From NCBI GenBank assembly GCA_027365345.1, contig DAHXNO010000111.1, forward strand, positions 1-32,573: 32,573 nt of DNA, given 5' to 3'. A model generated the notes under the pieces. It did no database searches and was not told the DNA's origin. It was given only the letters and a program-made list of their open reading frames with translations. The stretch is from Granulicella sp. (lineage in GTDB: Bacteria > Acidobacteriota > Terriglobia > Terriglobales > Acidobacteriaceae). The position numbers were made by a program, and so were the translations under genes. The stretch's first letter is position 1. Each line of letters starts with the position of its first letter. Shown here in pieces: positions 8,358 to 16,355 of this stretch.

Positions 8358-10412
8358 GTGAAGATGCGATCGATTCTCATGCGCAGCGGAGTTTTCAGAA
8401 CTCCGGCGATTCCGGCCGCTCCTCAAAGAAATCTCCGGCCATCCTCCGAACGCGGGAGCGCTGGCTCTCTCCACAGGACCATGCCGAGCCGCCGTTGGAC
8501 GGGCGTTTGGGCCTGTGGGCTGGCGATCCTTCTGGCCGCCGCCGCTCAGGGAGCCGCAGCTCAGACGGCGGTCGCCTTGCCCGCTGTTACCCCCTCGGTT
8601 CCACAGGGAGCCATTCCTTTCCGGTTCGTCTCGGATGGTCCCAGAGGCTCCGGTTGGGATCATGGCGACAGGATTGCTCGCTTCTATGTGCAGCAGTGGC
8701 TGCCCGCCTTCTTCTCCCGCTCGCTGGCGCTCGATCAGGACCTTCCACGCGGAACCAGCCTCTCCTGGATCTTCACCGGCCCGCATGCGGGATTTACGGT
8801 CATCCTTGGCTCAGAAGATGTGCGCGTTCTGGAGCGGTACTATGACTCCTACGCGCTTTATGGCAGCGGCGAACCGCAGTCGGGATATCCGCAGAGGATT
8901 GTTGCTGAAGCTGATGCTCCCTATACGGGCCATCCGCGCACCATCACCGTGAGACTGGACTCGCACATGAATCTCCGGGTCTCGGTCAATGGCCGCTCCC
9001 TGATTGCGCAGCGCTGCCTGTTCGACGTGCAGCGCAGCCAACTCGAGTATGACGCTCCCCGGTCTGCGCACGACGTAATCTCCGGAGCACTGCTGCCGCA
9101 GGCGGACGCCACCGCTGCCATAACCATCGATCCCCGGAAGACCTACCAGACGATGATGGGTTTTGGAGGCAGCCCGAGTATCCCCGCTTACGCCATGCTG
9201 AGCAGCGCAGGAAAAGAGAGGTTCTGGAAGATCCTGAGCAGCTACAACCTCCTGATCGATCGCGAGTACCCGATGGGAACGCGTCTGAACCCGGCGATGT
9301 CCAATCTTGACGATCTGGCCGACGCCAGCCCGCACTACTACGGAGACAACTTTCCCAACGGCGAGGTCTCCGATTTTGACTATAGCCGCCACATTCAGGC
9401 GCTGGGCGGCAGCGTGATCTACGAGATGTGGGACCTTCCTGCGTGGGCCACAAAGCCGGTGGCCAAAGGCGCGCCGTTACCAAGGCATGGCATAGCTGAT
9501 CCGGAGGCCTATGCGCGCGCCGTGGTGAACTATTGCCGGATCGCCAAGCAGCGCACAGGGCGGCCGCCGGCAATCGTAGGAATCCAGAACGAGGTGGAAG
9601 AGCCGGGACCGGTTGCCATCCAGATGGTGCGGGTGTTACGGAAGCGACTGGATCAGGCCGGCTTTGCCGGCGTGAAGATCCACATGGCCGACGCACCGTT
9701 TACATGGCAAGGCGTGAAGCGGGCTGAGGCGCTCCAGCAAGATCCCGATGCGTGGAACGCGATCGACTATGCCGCGGTGCATGAGTATGACTACCAGGAT
9801 TTTTTCAGCAATCCGGATTTGTTCGACAGTTCCCTGCTGGCAATGCGTAAGGCGAGCGGAAGCAAGCCCTTCCTGGCCACGGAGATCTGCATCAATAAAC
9901 CCTCCTTGCAGACAGGTTCGTATCGCGTCGCCTTCAACGTCGGGCAGCTCTACCACAAGAATCTCACGCTGATGGATGCGGTGAGCCTGATGTACTGCTG
10001 GTTGATCCTGGATGTGGAGCAGCCGAGCTTTGGAGCCTCGCGCGCTCTTCTGATCCCTGACCGCGCGGATGGATTCACACCGGTGGCGTCCAGCGCGCAA
10101 CTGCGCGTCTTCGGCGCGTTCAGCCGCCATATTCTAAAGGGCATGGTGCGCGTGGATGCGCAGTCTTCCGATGCTGGCCTGCTGACCAGCGCCTATCTAG
10201 GCAAACAAGGTCAGGCTACGGTGGTAATGCTCAACCGCTCCACTCGGCCGTTGCGGGTAAACCTCGCTTGGCCGGGCGTGCGCTGGCGCGAACTGGAGCG
10301 CACCAGCCCGTACCTGCAGAACGCCGTGGAACCGGTTGAGCCGCAGTTGATGGTTCAGCCGGGAGAGATTGTCACCCTGAGCACCATAGTGCGAGGCCCA
10401 GCCCTTCCCTGA
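8358..10412 (+). CDS. secreted GH30-like glycoside hydrolase with N-terminal beta-sandwich module
   Basis: This is a clan GH-A type glycosidase. With the start at GTG 8358 it has 684 residues. The acid/base is E412 in VGIQNEVEEPG and the nucleophile E509 in FLATEICIN. The segments MGFGGSPS, EMWDLPAWATKP and a C-terminal beta domain fit GH30 (glucuronoxylanase/endo-xylanase or beta-glucosidase-like). Before the barrel lies an extra module of about 170 residues (from about 85 to 255) that looks beta-rich and may be a jelly-roll or carbohydrate-binding domain. The start is ambiguous: ATG 8328 directly follows the esterase stop, GTG 8358 has GGAAGGA about nine bases upstream, and ATG 8481 puts the signal peptide (core VWACGLAILLAAAA, cleavage near AAAQ) in a standard place. 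It is the last gene of the hemicellulose cluster. Confidence 0.72.
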   Translation: MKMRSILMRSGVFRTPAIPAAPQRNLRPSSERGSAGSLHRTMPSRRWTGVWACGLAILLAAAAQGAAAQTAVALPAVTPSVPQGAIPFRFVSDGPRGSGWDHGDRIARFYVQQWLPAFFSRSLALDQDLPRGTSLSWIFTGPHAGFTVILGSEDVRVLERYYDSYALYGSGEPQSGYPQRIVAEADAPYTGHPRTITVRLDSHMNLRVSVNGRSLIAQRCLFDVQRSQLEYDAPRSAHDVISGALLPQADATAAITIDPRKTYQTMMGFGGSPSIPAYAMLSSAGKERFWKILSSYNLLIDREYPMGTRLNPAMSNLDDLADASPHYYGDNFPNGEVSDFDYSRHIQALGGSVIYEMWDLPAWATKPVAKGAPLPRHGIADPEAYARAVVNYCRIAKQRTGRPPAIVGIQNEVEEPGPVAIQMVRVLRKRLDQAGFAGVKIHMADAPFTWQGVKRAEALQQDPDAWNAIDYAAVHEYDYQDFFSNPDLFDSSLLAMRKASGSKPFLATEICINKPSLQTGSYRVAFNVGQLYHKNLTLMDAVSLMYCWLILDVEQPSFGASRALLIPDRADGFTPVASSAQLRVFGAFSRHILKGMVRVDAQSSDAGLLTSAYLGKQGQATVVMLNRSTRPLRVNLAWPGVRWRELERTSPYLQNAVEPVEPQLMVQPGEIVTLSTIVRGPALP

Positions 10413-10515
10413 CACAGCATATCGATCCTGAGCGGCGGCTGAGGAGACACGCGCTCCGGAGGAGCCGAAGAGTGGCTTACGGTCTATGTACGGGCAATCT
10501 GCAAGCTGATCGCGT

Positions 10516-11943
10516 TCACACACAGAGCTTTGGCTGGCGGACAGCCTCAACACGCATCATCATGGGGAATTTGGGACGCAGCGTGATCCGTGCCTGGGCT
10601 ACGACCGGGTGTCTTGGAACAAAGTGCAGCCGCCAGCGCTGAGCGATGGTGGCAAGCGAAAGAACGCCCTCCATCCACGCAAAGCCCTCCCCGATGCACT
10701 GGCGGTTGCCGCCGCCGAAGGGGAAGTACACAAACCGAGGACGCGCGGCTTTGGCCTCGGGCGTGTGACGTTCCGGTCGAAAGGCAAGCGGATCGTCCCA
10801 GAACTCAGCGGAGCGATGCAGGATGTACTGGCTGAGGAAGAAATGGGTGTTCGGCGGGAACCGGTATGGCCCAAGCTCCACCGGCCGTGTGGATTGCCGG
10901 CCCATGGCCCATGCGGGCGGATAGAGCCGCATGGATTCGGCGAAGACCATCTCGGTGTATCTCATCTGCGGATATGTTTCCATCGTGGCCGCGCGGCCGC
11001 CAAGCACCTGGTCTACTTCCGCGTACATTCTGTCAGCGGCTTCGGGATTCTGGCTCAGCAGATACCAGGTCCAGGTGAGGGCGTTGGCGACCGTCTCATA
11101 GCCGGCCAGAAAGATCGTCAGCACTTCATCGCGCAACTGCGTGTCAGACATCCCAGCGCCGGTTGCTTCCTCATCTCGGGCAGCCATCAAGGTGGAGAGC
11201 AGGTCACCGCGCTGTTCAAGCTGTCGAACTGTGAGGGCGCGGCGGCTGGCGATCATCTTCGCAACCAGCGCATCCAGGCGCGAGCGTGAGCGCCGAAACT
11301 GCATCACGCCGGGGATGGGCCAGTAAAGGACGCTCTCCAGTCTGGGGAAGGCCACGAGAAAGTTATACAGCCCCATAATGGTATTCACCTCATCCCGCAC
11401 GGAGAGAACATCCGCAGTGACCTCGGAGTCGAACAGCGTCTTGGCGACGATATGCAGGCTTAGCTGCATCATCTCGTCCGAGATGTCGATCTTATCGCCT
11501 GCGCCCCACCGCTCGGCAGCCGCGGCGGCGCCGGCTACAATCTGCCCCGCATATCCGGCGATGCGCTGGCGATGGAAGGCGGGAGCCGCGATGCGGCGCT
11601 GGCGCAGATGGATAGGATCGTCTGAGGTGATAAGACCTTCCCCAAGCAGAATCTTCATCCGCTTGAGGGTTCGTTCGCGAACAAAACTTGCGGACTGGTT
11701 CACCAGAATCTCTTCAATCCAGGCGGGGTCGTTGACAAAGACGATGGTCGTGCCCATGAACCTGTAGTGCGCGATCCTGCCGAAGACCTCATGCAGGTGT
11801 TCGAAGAGCGGAATCGGCTCGCCAAAGCTCACCCACTTCCGGCGAGCATAGTAGGGCAACGCCCGTTTCAGGCCGGGAGGCAGCCGCCACTCACCGCGCG
11901 TGGTGGCTGGGATGGCATCGTACTCTCGTTCAAAGTCACGCAT
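10516..11943 (-). CDS. cytochrome P450
   Basis: A soluble 475-residue P450 without a membrane anchor. The heme-thiolate cysteine is C416 in PFGGGNRQCIGEG. The I-helix oxygen-activation motif is AGYETV and the K-helix E-x-x-R is ESMRLYPPAW. It belongs to the broad group of bacterial class E P450s that resemble the CYP102 heme domain; no reductase domain is fused and no ferredoxin gene lies beside it, so redox partners must come from elsewhere. It converges on the GH30-like gene, leaving 103 bases between the two stops, where a short GC hairpin near 10453-10466 is the only structure seen. The ATG at 11943 lacks an obvious ribosome binding site. The substrate is unknown. Confidence 0.93.
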   Translation of the reverse strand: MRDFEREYDAIPATTRGEWRLPPGLKRALPYYARRKWVSFGEPIPLFEHLHEVFGRIAHYRFMGTTIVFVNDPAWIEEILVNQSASFVRERTLKRMKILLGEGLITSDDPIHLRQRRIAAPAFHRQRIAGYAGQIVAGAAAAAERWGAGDKIDISDEMMQLSLHIVAKTLFDSEVTADVLSVRDEVNTIMGLYNFLVAFPRLESVLYWPIPGVMQFRRSRSRLDALVAKMIASRRALTVRQLEQRGDLLSTLMAARDEEATGAGMSDTQLRDEVLTIFLAGYETVANALTWTWYLLSQNPEAADRMYAEVDQVLGGRAATMETYPQMRYTEMVFAESMRLYPPAWAMGRQSTRPVELGPYRFPPNTHFFLSQYILHRSAEFWDDPLAFRPERHTPEAKAARPRFVYFPFGGGNRQCIGEGFAWMEGVLSLATIAQRWRLHFVPRHPVVAQARITLRPKFPMMMRVEAVRQPKLCV

Positions 11944-12296
11944 GCTCGCTGGGTTGGCATCTCGCCTTGCGAAGGCGTCACGTCTGCTGCTGCGGCGGCG
12001 GCGCCAAGGCGATCAAGCCTGCACCACCACTCACTACGGCTCAAGATGCGCCTGGCGATGATCTCGACGCGGGTTTGATTGGCGATTACCGCCGCGCGCC
12101 TTTCCTTTCGTCGAGCCGTCTCGCGTCCTATGATTCTCTTGATTCTCTCATCTTCCTGTTTGCGGAGTGAAAGGAGCATCCGTAGCAGAGGACGAAAGGA
12201 TGCGATCTCCCCTATAAGACGGTTGGGGAACTTTTCTCCGGGTGCGCCGCGCTGCATCCACAGGATGCCCGCCCCAGCAGGGATAGGAAGTTTCTG
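11944..12296. other. intergenic stretch with only weak coding signals
   Basis: This 353-base gap separates the start of the P450 gene from the 3' end of the VWA gene. A minus-strand frame (12257 down to 11868) could encode 129 residues, with an arginine-rich helical middle (KRIIGRETARRKERRAAV). It has no ribosome binding site and runs 76 bases into the P450 gene in another frame. No terminator, repeat or promoter could be supported. Confidence 0.4.
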
Positions 12297-13481
12297 TTAT
12301 TTTCCAGGCGCCGCTGGCGCGCTCGTGGCTGCCTTTCCCGCCACCCTGGGGAAGTATCCGGCACGCGTCCGGACCCGCAGTCCGTGATATCCGCTGGCAT
12401 CGACCTCCACACGAATGGTTCTATAACCTCCCAGCGACATGGGTTTGCTGGGACGATACTCGATGAGGTACTGCGAACGGATGTCCTGCGCTACTTTCCG
12501 GGCCACTCCATCCACGGCCTGCAGCTTCTTGGGAAAGTAAGCCTGCCCGCCCGTCTGATCGGCCAACTCTGCCAGCACGCGCTTGGATTCCTTGGCTTCT
12601 TTGCGGCTCAGATCCCCACCAAAGAGCAGACCGATGCAATAAATAGATGGTCCATCGAGCTGCTGCACCCTTTGGATAGTCTGGTCCAAGGTGGCATTCG
12701 AGGCGTTATCAGCGCCATCTGTAACAATCAAAAGAACTTGCTTTGGATCTTGGGAGTCTTTTGCCAGATAATCGGCTGAGGCGATCACGGCGTCATACAG
12801 CGCCGTGCCTCCACCCGCCTTGATGTAACTGAGTCCCTGCTGCAGCTTGGCAATGCTATTGGTAAAGTCCTGATCGATGTACGGTTCGGTGTTGAAGTCC
12901 ACCAGAAACGCCTGGTCTTTGGGATTGGAGAGTTTCACCAGGTTCAGCGCCGCCGCATCCACGGCAGGCCGTTTGTCATACATCGAACCGGAGCTGTCAA
13001 TCAGAATCCCCAGCGAGATAGGCTGGTCCTCATGACTGAATTCCACGATCTTCTGCTGAACTCCGTCTTCATACACCTTGAAGGCGCTCTCTGGCAGGGA
13101 ATCCACCTGATGTCCTGAGGAGTCCACTACGGATGCGTTTAAACGCACCAGATAGGCGTTGGTGACCAGCGTATAGTTCCCATTCTGTTTGGTAACCACC
13201 TGCGGCTGGCCAGAGTACCGCTGCGGCCCCGGTTCGGCAGCGGACGCATCCGGCGAGGGTACCGGATCAGAGTCAACCGTGAGCGGCTCGGGCTGATGCT
13301 TCTGCATCACCGCGCTTTGCGTAGAGCGCATCTGTGGCGCAACATCCTGGCTGCGAGGCGCCTGACCCAAAGCTGCCTGGCCAGAGCCCCACAGGCCCAC
13401 GGCGAGCACCGTTCCGAAGAACCACGCCCCCGCCGCCACCCGAACCCATCTCTTCCCCTGGTCTTGCACAGAACCTCTCAC
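12297..13481 (-). CDS. secreted VWA-domain protein, acidobacterial VWFA-related family
   Basis: The von Willebrand A domain carries the metal-ion-dependent adhesion site motif D-x-S-x-S (LIDSSGSMYDKRP). Upstream lies the family-typical beta domain (LNASVVDSSGHQVDSLPESAFKVYEDG split over two strands), the arrangement of the acidobacterial VWFA-related domain family. The frame is open back to TTG 13604 and holds ATG at 13565. GTG at 13481 is chosen because AGAGGAAG lies ten bases upstream and it places the signal peptide (core AAGAWFFGTVLAVGLWG, cleavage near ALGQA) at the proper distance. The protein is probably exported; its binding partner is unknown. A proline- and acid-rich linker joins the signal peptide to the folded part. 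It is divergent from the pyrophosphatase gene. Confidence 0.87.
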   Translation of the reverse strand: MRGSVQDQGKRWVRVAAGAWFFGTVLAVGLWGSGQAALGQAPRSQDVAPQMRSTQSAVMQKHQPEPLTVDSDPVPSPDASAAEPGPQRYSGQPQVVTKQNGNYTLVTNAYLVRLNASVVDSSGHQVDSLPESAFKVYEDGVQQKIVEFSHEDQPISLGILIDSSGSMYDKRPAVDAAALNLVKLSNPKDQAFLVDFNTEPYIDQDFTNSIAKLQQGLSYIKAGGGTALYDAVIASADYLAKDSQDPKQVLLIVTDGADNASNATLDQTIQRVQQLDGPSIYCIGLLFGGDLSRKEAKESKRVLAELADQTGGQAYFPKKLQAVDGVARKVAQDIRSQYLIEYRPSKPMSLGGYRTIRVEVDASGYHGLRVRTRAGYFPRVAGKAATSAPAAPGK

Positions 13482-13648
13482 GGATCGTGTTCTTCCTCTT
13501 TCTGACTTTCCGGTCCGGCTGCCTGTTCCCGTGACGCTGGCGGCCGCTTCTTCAATGTACGCCATCCGCCCGAGTCCCGAAGAACAGAGAACCCGCTTTC
13601 CCAACCTTCGGAGACTCTGCCAAGGGGCCGCTGATCTTCTAGCTTGGA

Positions 13649-13678
13649 TTGAAAGGTGTTATGCGCGTATGCTCTAAT
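13649..13678 (+). promoter_or_regulatory. candidate sigma70-type promoter for the pyrophosphatase gene
   Basis: TTGAAA at 13649-13654 is followed after 18 bases by TCTAAT at 13673-13678, with TG one base before the -10 hexamer (extended -10). Transcription would start near 13685 and leave a leader of about 80 bases before the ATG at 13768, which has its own ribosome binding site. Confidence 0.5.
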
Positions 13679-13767
13679 TCGCCCATTCGCGTATTGCGTC
13701 CCGCGCGGTTTTCTAGCTGTATCTGGCAATACCAACTCTACGAGAAGGATCAAGAGGAATTTTGTTC

Positions 13768-16092
13768 ATGAACTTCGGCCCAATTGCAACTCTGGTCTTC
13801 AACTTTCAAGATCTCCCGGCAAGCACGCAGGGAATGTCCCCGAGCGGTGACGCGATCTGGCTCTGGATCGCCCTCGGTGTAGGCGTCCTGGCCCTGCTCG
13901 CCGCCTTCATCCTGGCCCGGATTGTCATCTCCGGCGACACAGGCACAGCCGATATGCGCGTCATCTCTGACGCCATCCGCGAAGGCGCTGAAGCCTTCCT
14001 ATCCCGCCAGTACCGCACCATCGGGATCATGGCCGCCATACTGGCCGTCATCATCTTCCTGGGCTATCGCCTCTCTCCCAATACCCATGATGTCGCGTTG
14101 CAGACCGTGATCGCCTTTCTGGTGGGCGCCACCTGCTCCGGCCTGGCCGGATTTACCGGTATGTATGTGTCGATTCGGGCGAACATACGCACCGCGTCGG
14201 CTGCCCGCAACTCCCTCAACAAGGCGCTGCAATCGGCTTTGCGGGGCGGCGCGGTCACGGGCCTGGTGGTGGTGGCCCTGGCTCTGATCGGCATTGGCGT
14301 CCTGTTCCTCTTCTTTGGAGGGCTCAAGGATCCTACCCATGTCGTCTATGAGCTGGTCGGCTTCGGCTTCGGAGCCTCCTTGGTTGCGCTCTTTGCTCAA
14401 CTTGGAGGCGGCATCTACACCAAGGCGGCCGATGTGGGCGCTGACCTGGTGGGCAAGGTGGAAGCCGGCATCCCAGAAGACGACCCTCGCAACCCAGCCG
14501 TGATCGCGGACCTGGTGGGAGACAACGTGGGTGACTGCGCCGGCCGCGGAGCGGACATCTTTGAGTCCACAGCCGCGGAAAACGTGGGCGCGATGATCAT
14601 GGGCGCGGCGCTTTATCCCGTCTTCGGCATCAAAGGCATTCTCTTCCCGCTGATGGTCCACGCCATCAATCTGATCGCCTCCATCGCCGGAGTGGCCATC
14701 GTCAAGGCCCGTGACGACGAAGAGCCGATGCACGCCCTGAATCGTGGCTTTTATACCACCTCCGTGTTGGCACTGGCTGGCTTCGCCTTTATCGTCTTCA
14801 AGATGCTCAACGGCCCGGGAGTCCAGCCTGTCTACCTCTTCTTGTGCGGCCTCATCGGCCTGGTGACCGCCTTCCTGTTTGTCTGGATCACGCAGTACTA
14901 CACCGAGAGCCGTTATCGCCCAGTGCAGTCCATCGCTGAAGCTTCCCTGACCGGCCCGGCCACCAACATCATCTGCGGCCTGGCCGTGGGTATGGAGACG
15001 CCTGCCATGCCGGTCATCGTGATCTGCTCCGCCCTTCTGCTGAGTTACTACTGCGGCGTGCGCGGTCTGCAAGGCGTGCATCTGAACGGCATCTCAGACT
15101 ACGTCAAGGGCATCTACGGCACAGCCATCGCCACTATGGGTATGCTGAGCTGCGCGGCCTACATTCTGGCTATGGATACCTTTGGCCCCATCACCGACAA
15201 CGCCGGCGGCATCATCGAGATGTCGCACCAGCCGGACGCGGTTCGCGACAAGACGGACAGGCTGGACTCGGCTGGCAACACCACCAAGGCCCTGACCAAG
15301 GGCTATGCGGTGGGCTCCGCTTCGCTGGCCGCCTTCCTGCTCTTCTCCGCCTATCTGGAAGAGATCAAGGCGCTGGTGGTCAACCGCGTGGCCGCCGCCG
15401 GTCCAGCCGGGTTTATGCCCGCTGGCTGGTCGTTCAACAACATCAACCTGGCCGAGGTTCCGGTCTTCGCTGGAGCGATGCTGGGAGCCATGCTGGTCTA
15501 TCTCTTCTCCGCCAAGGCCATCCAGGCCGTGGGACGCACCGCCCAGATGGTGGTCAAGGATGTTCGCGACCAGTTCCGCGAGAACCCAGGCATCATGGAG
15601 GGGACCACCAAGCCGGACTACGCCCGTTGCGTCTCCATCGTGACCACGGCGGCGCTCAAGGAGATGGTTCTGCCGGGCCTCCTGGCCGTGGGCCTGCCGG
15701 TCGCCGTCGGCCTGATCTTCCGCAACTTCAGCTCCACCTACGGAGCCGGCTCGGGAGTGATGGTCCGTGCCAGTCTCTCCCCGGTTCCCACCATCAACGG
15801 CGTCCCTGTGAATCTGGGTGGAGCGACCGCGGTGGCCGGTTTGCTGATGGTGGGCACCATCGCGGGGGTTCTGCTGGCCATGTTGATGAACAACGGCGGC
15901 GGAGCCTGGGACAACGCGAAGAAGTGGATCGAAACCGGCAAGTTCGGCGGCAAGGGGTCCGATGCCCACAAAGCCGCGGTGGTAGGCGATACCGTGGGCG
16001 ACCCGTTCAAGGACACGGCCGGCCCCAGCCTCCACGTCCTGATCAAACTGCTGGCGACGATTACGCTGGTGCTGGCCCCACTCTTCCTCTAA
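13768..16092 (+). CDS. hppA: membrane H+-pumping pyrophosphatase (K+-independent type)
   Basis: A 774-residue polytopic membrane protein that couples hydrolysis of pyrophosphate to proton export. The pyrophosphate/Mg2+ site is seen around residues 222-266 (DVGADLVGKVEAGIPEDDPR, then DLVGDNVGDCAGRGADIFE), with a second acidic cluster near the C-terminus (GDTVGDPFKDTAGPS). The motif GNTTKALTKG has Lys at residue 507 and Thr three positions later; in this family Lys here, instead of Ala, marks the K+-independent H+-pumping class. The ATG at 13768 is preceded by AGAGGA about nine bases upstream; a TTG two codons earlier is less likely. It is transcribed alone, from a candidate promoter at 13649, and ends at a strong hairpin terminator. 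Confidence 0.96.
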   Translation: MNFGPIATLVFNFQDLPASTQGMSPSGDAIWLWIALGVGVLALLAAFILARIVISGDTGTADMRVISDAIREGAEAFLSRQYRTIGIMAAILAVIIFLGYRLSPNTHDVALQTVIAFLVGATCSGLAGFTGMYVSIRANIRTASAARNSLNKALQSALRGGAVTGLVVVALALIGIGVLFLFFGGLKDPTHVVYELVGFGFGASLVALFAQLGGGIYTKAADVGADLVGKVEAGIPEDDPRNPAVIADLVGDNVGDCAGRGADIFESTAAENVGAMIMGAALYPVFGIKGILFPLMVHAINLIASIAGVAIVKARDDEEPMHALNRGFYTTSVLALAGFAFIVFKMLNGPGVQPVYLFLCGLIGLVTAFLFVWITQYYTESRYRPVQSIAEASLTGPATNIICGLAVGMETPAMPVIVICSALLLSYYCGVRGLQGVHLNGISDYVKGIYGTAIATMGMLSCAAYILAMDTFGPITDNAGGIIEMSHQPDAVRDKTDRLDSAGNTTKALTKGYAVGSASLAAFLLFSAYLEEIKALVVNRVAAAGPAGFMPAGWSFNNINLAEVPVFAGAMLGAMLVYLFSAKAIQAVGRTAQMVVKDVRDQFRENPGIMEGTTKPDYARCVSIVTTAALKEMVLPGLLAVGLPVAVGLIFRNFSSTYGAGSGVMVRASLSPVPTINGVPVNLGGATAVAGLLMVGTIAGVLLAMLMNNGGGAWDNAKKWIETGKFGGKGSDAHKAAVVGDTVGDPFKDTAGPSLHVLIKLLATITLVLAPLFL

Positions 16093-16106
16093 CCCCGTCG
16101 GTACGC

Positions 16107-16135
16107 AAGGGCCGCCTCCAAACGAGGCGGCCTTT
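16107..16135 (+). terminator. Rho-independent terminator after hppA
   Basis: A nine-base-pair GC stem (GGCCGCCTC at 16110-16118 with GAGGCGGCC at 16124-16132) encloses the loop CAAAC. It is flanked by AA before and TTT after, which extend the stem. It lies 15 bases after the stop codon. Confidence 0.85.
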
Positions 16136-16343
16136 GCCGTCTCCGGCTCTGGTCCCTTGGCTCTGGTCCTGAGCTTTGCGCGCTCCGTCACCGGCCGGAC
16201 TCGCTCGCGTCATAGGCGTCCCAGACCCCGGAGCCCCTGAAAACTCAGAGCCCCCCAGACCTCCGTTCCGCTCGCACGTTCAGCCTCCGCTGGACCGAAC
16301 CCTCTGGCCTGAGCGTCAGCGAAACCAAACCGCCGGAGACCGA

Positions 16344-16349
16344 TAAAAT
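16344..16349 (+). promoter_or_regulatory. -10-like box TAAAAT, leaderless start of the DUF1015 gene
   Basis: TAAAAT lies six bases before the ATG at 16356 and there is no ribosome binding site in between. The spacing fits an mRNA that begins at or next to the start codon. No convincing -35 box was found 16-18 bases upstream. The 220 bases before it, after the hppA terminator, show nothing else. Confidence 0.35.
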
Positions 16350-16355
16350 GACCGT

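Noticed and set aside
10413-10515. Bidirectional terminator between the GH30-like and P450 genes
   Set aside because: A 5-bp GCTCC/GGAGC hairpin is present but has no T tract on either side and is too short to call.
11868-12257. A 129-codon minus-strand frame between the P450 and VWA genes
   Set aside because: Its middle looks protein-like (Arg/Glu-rich helix), but it lacks a ribosome binding site and overlaps the P450 gene in another frame; not strong enough to call a gene.
13999-15081. A 360-codon minus-strand frame opposite the pyrophosphatase
   Set aside because: It is the His/Asp/Gly-rich mirror of a GC-rich membrane protein gene with no ribosome binding site or motif.
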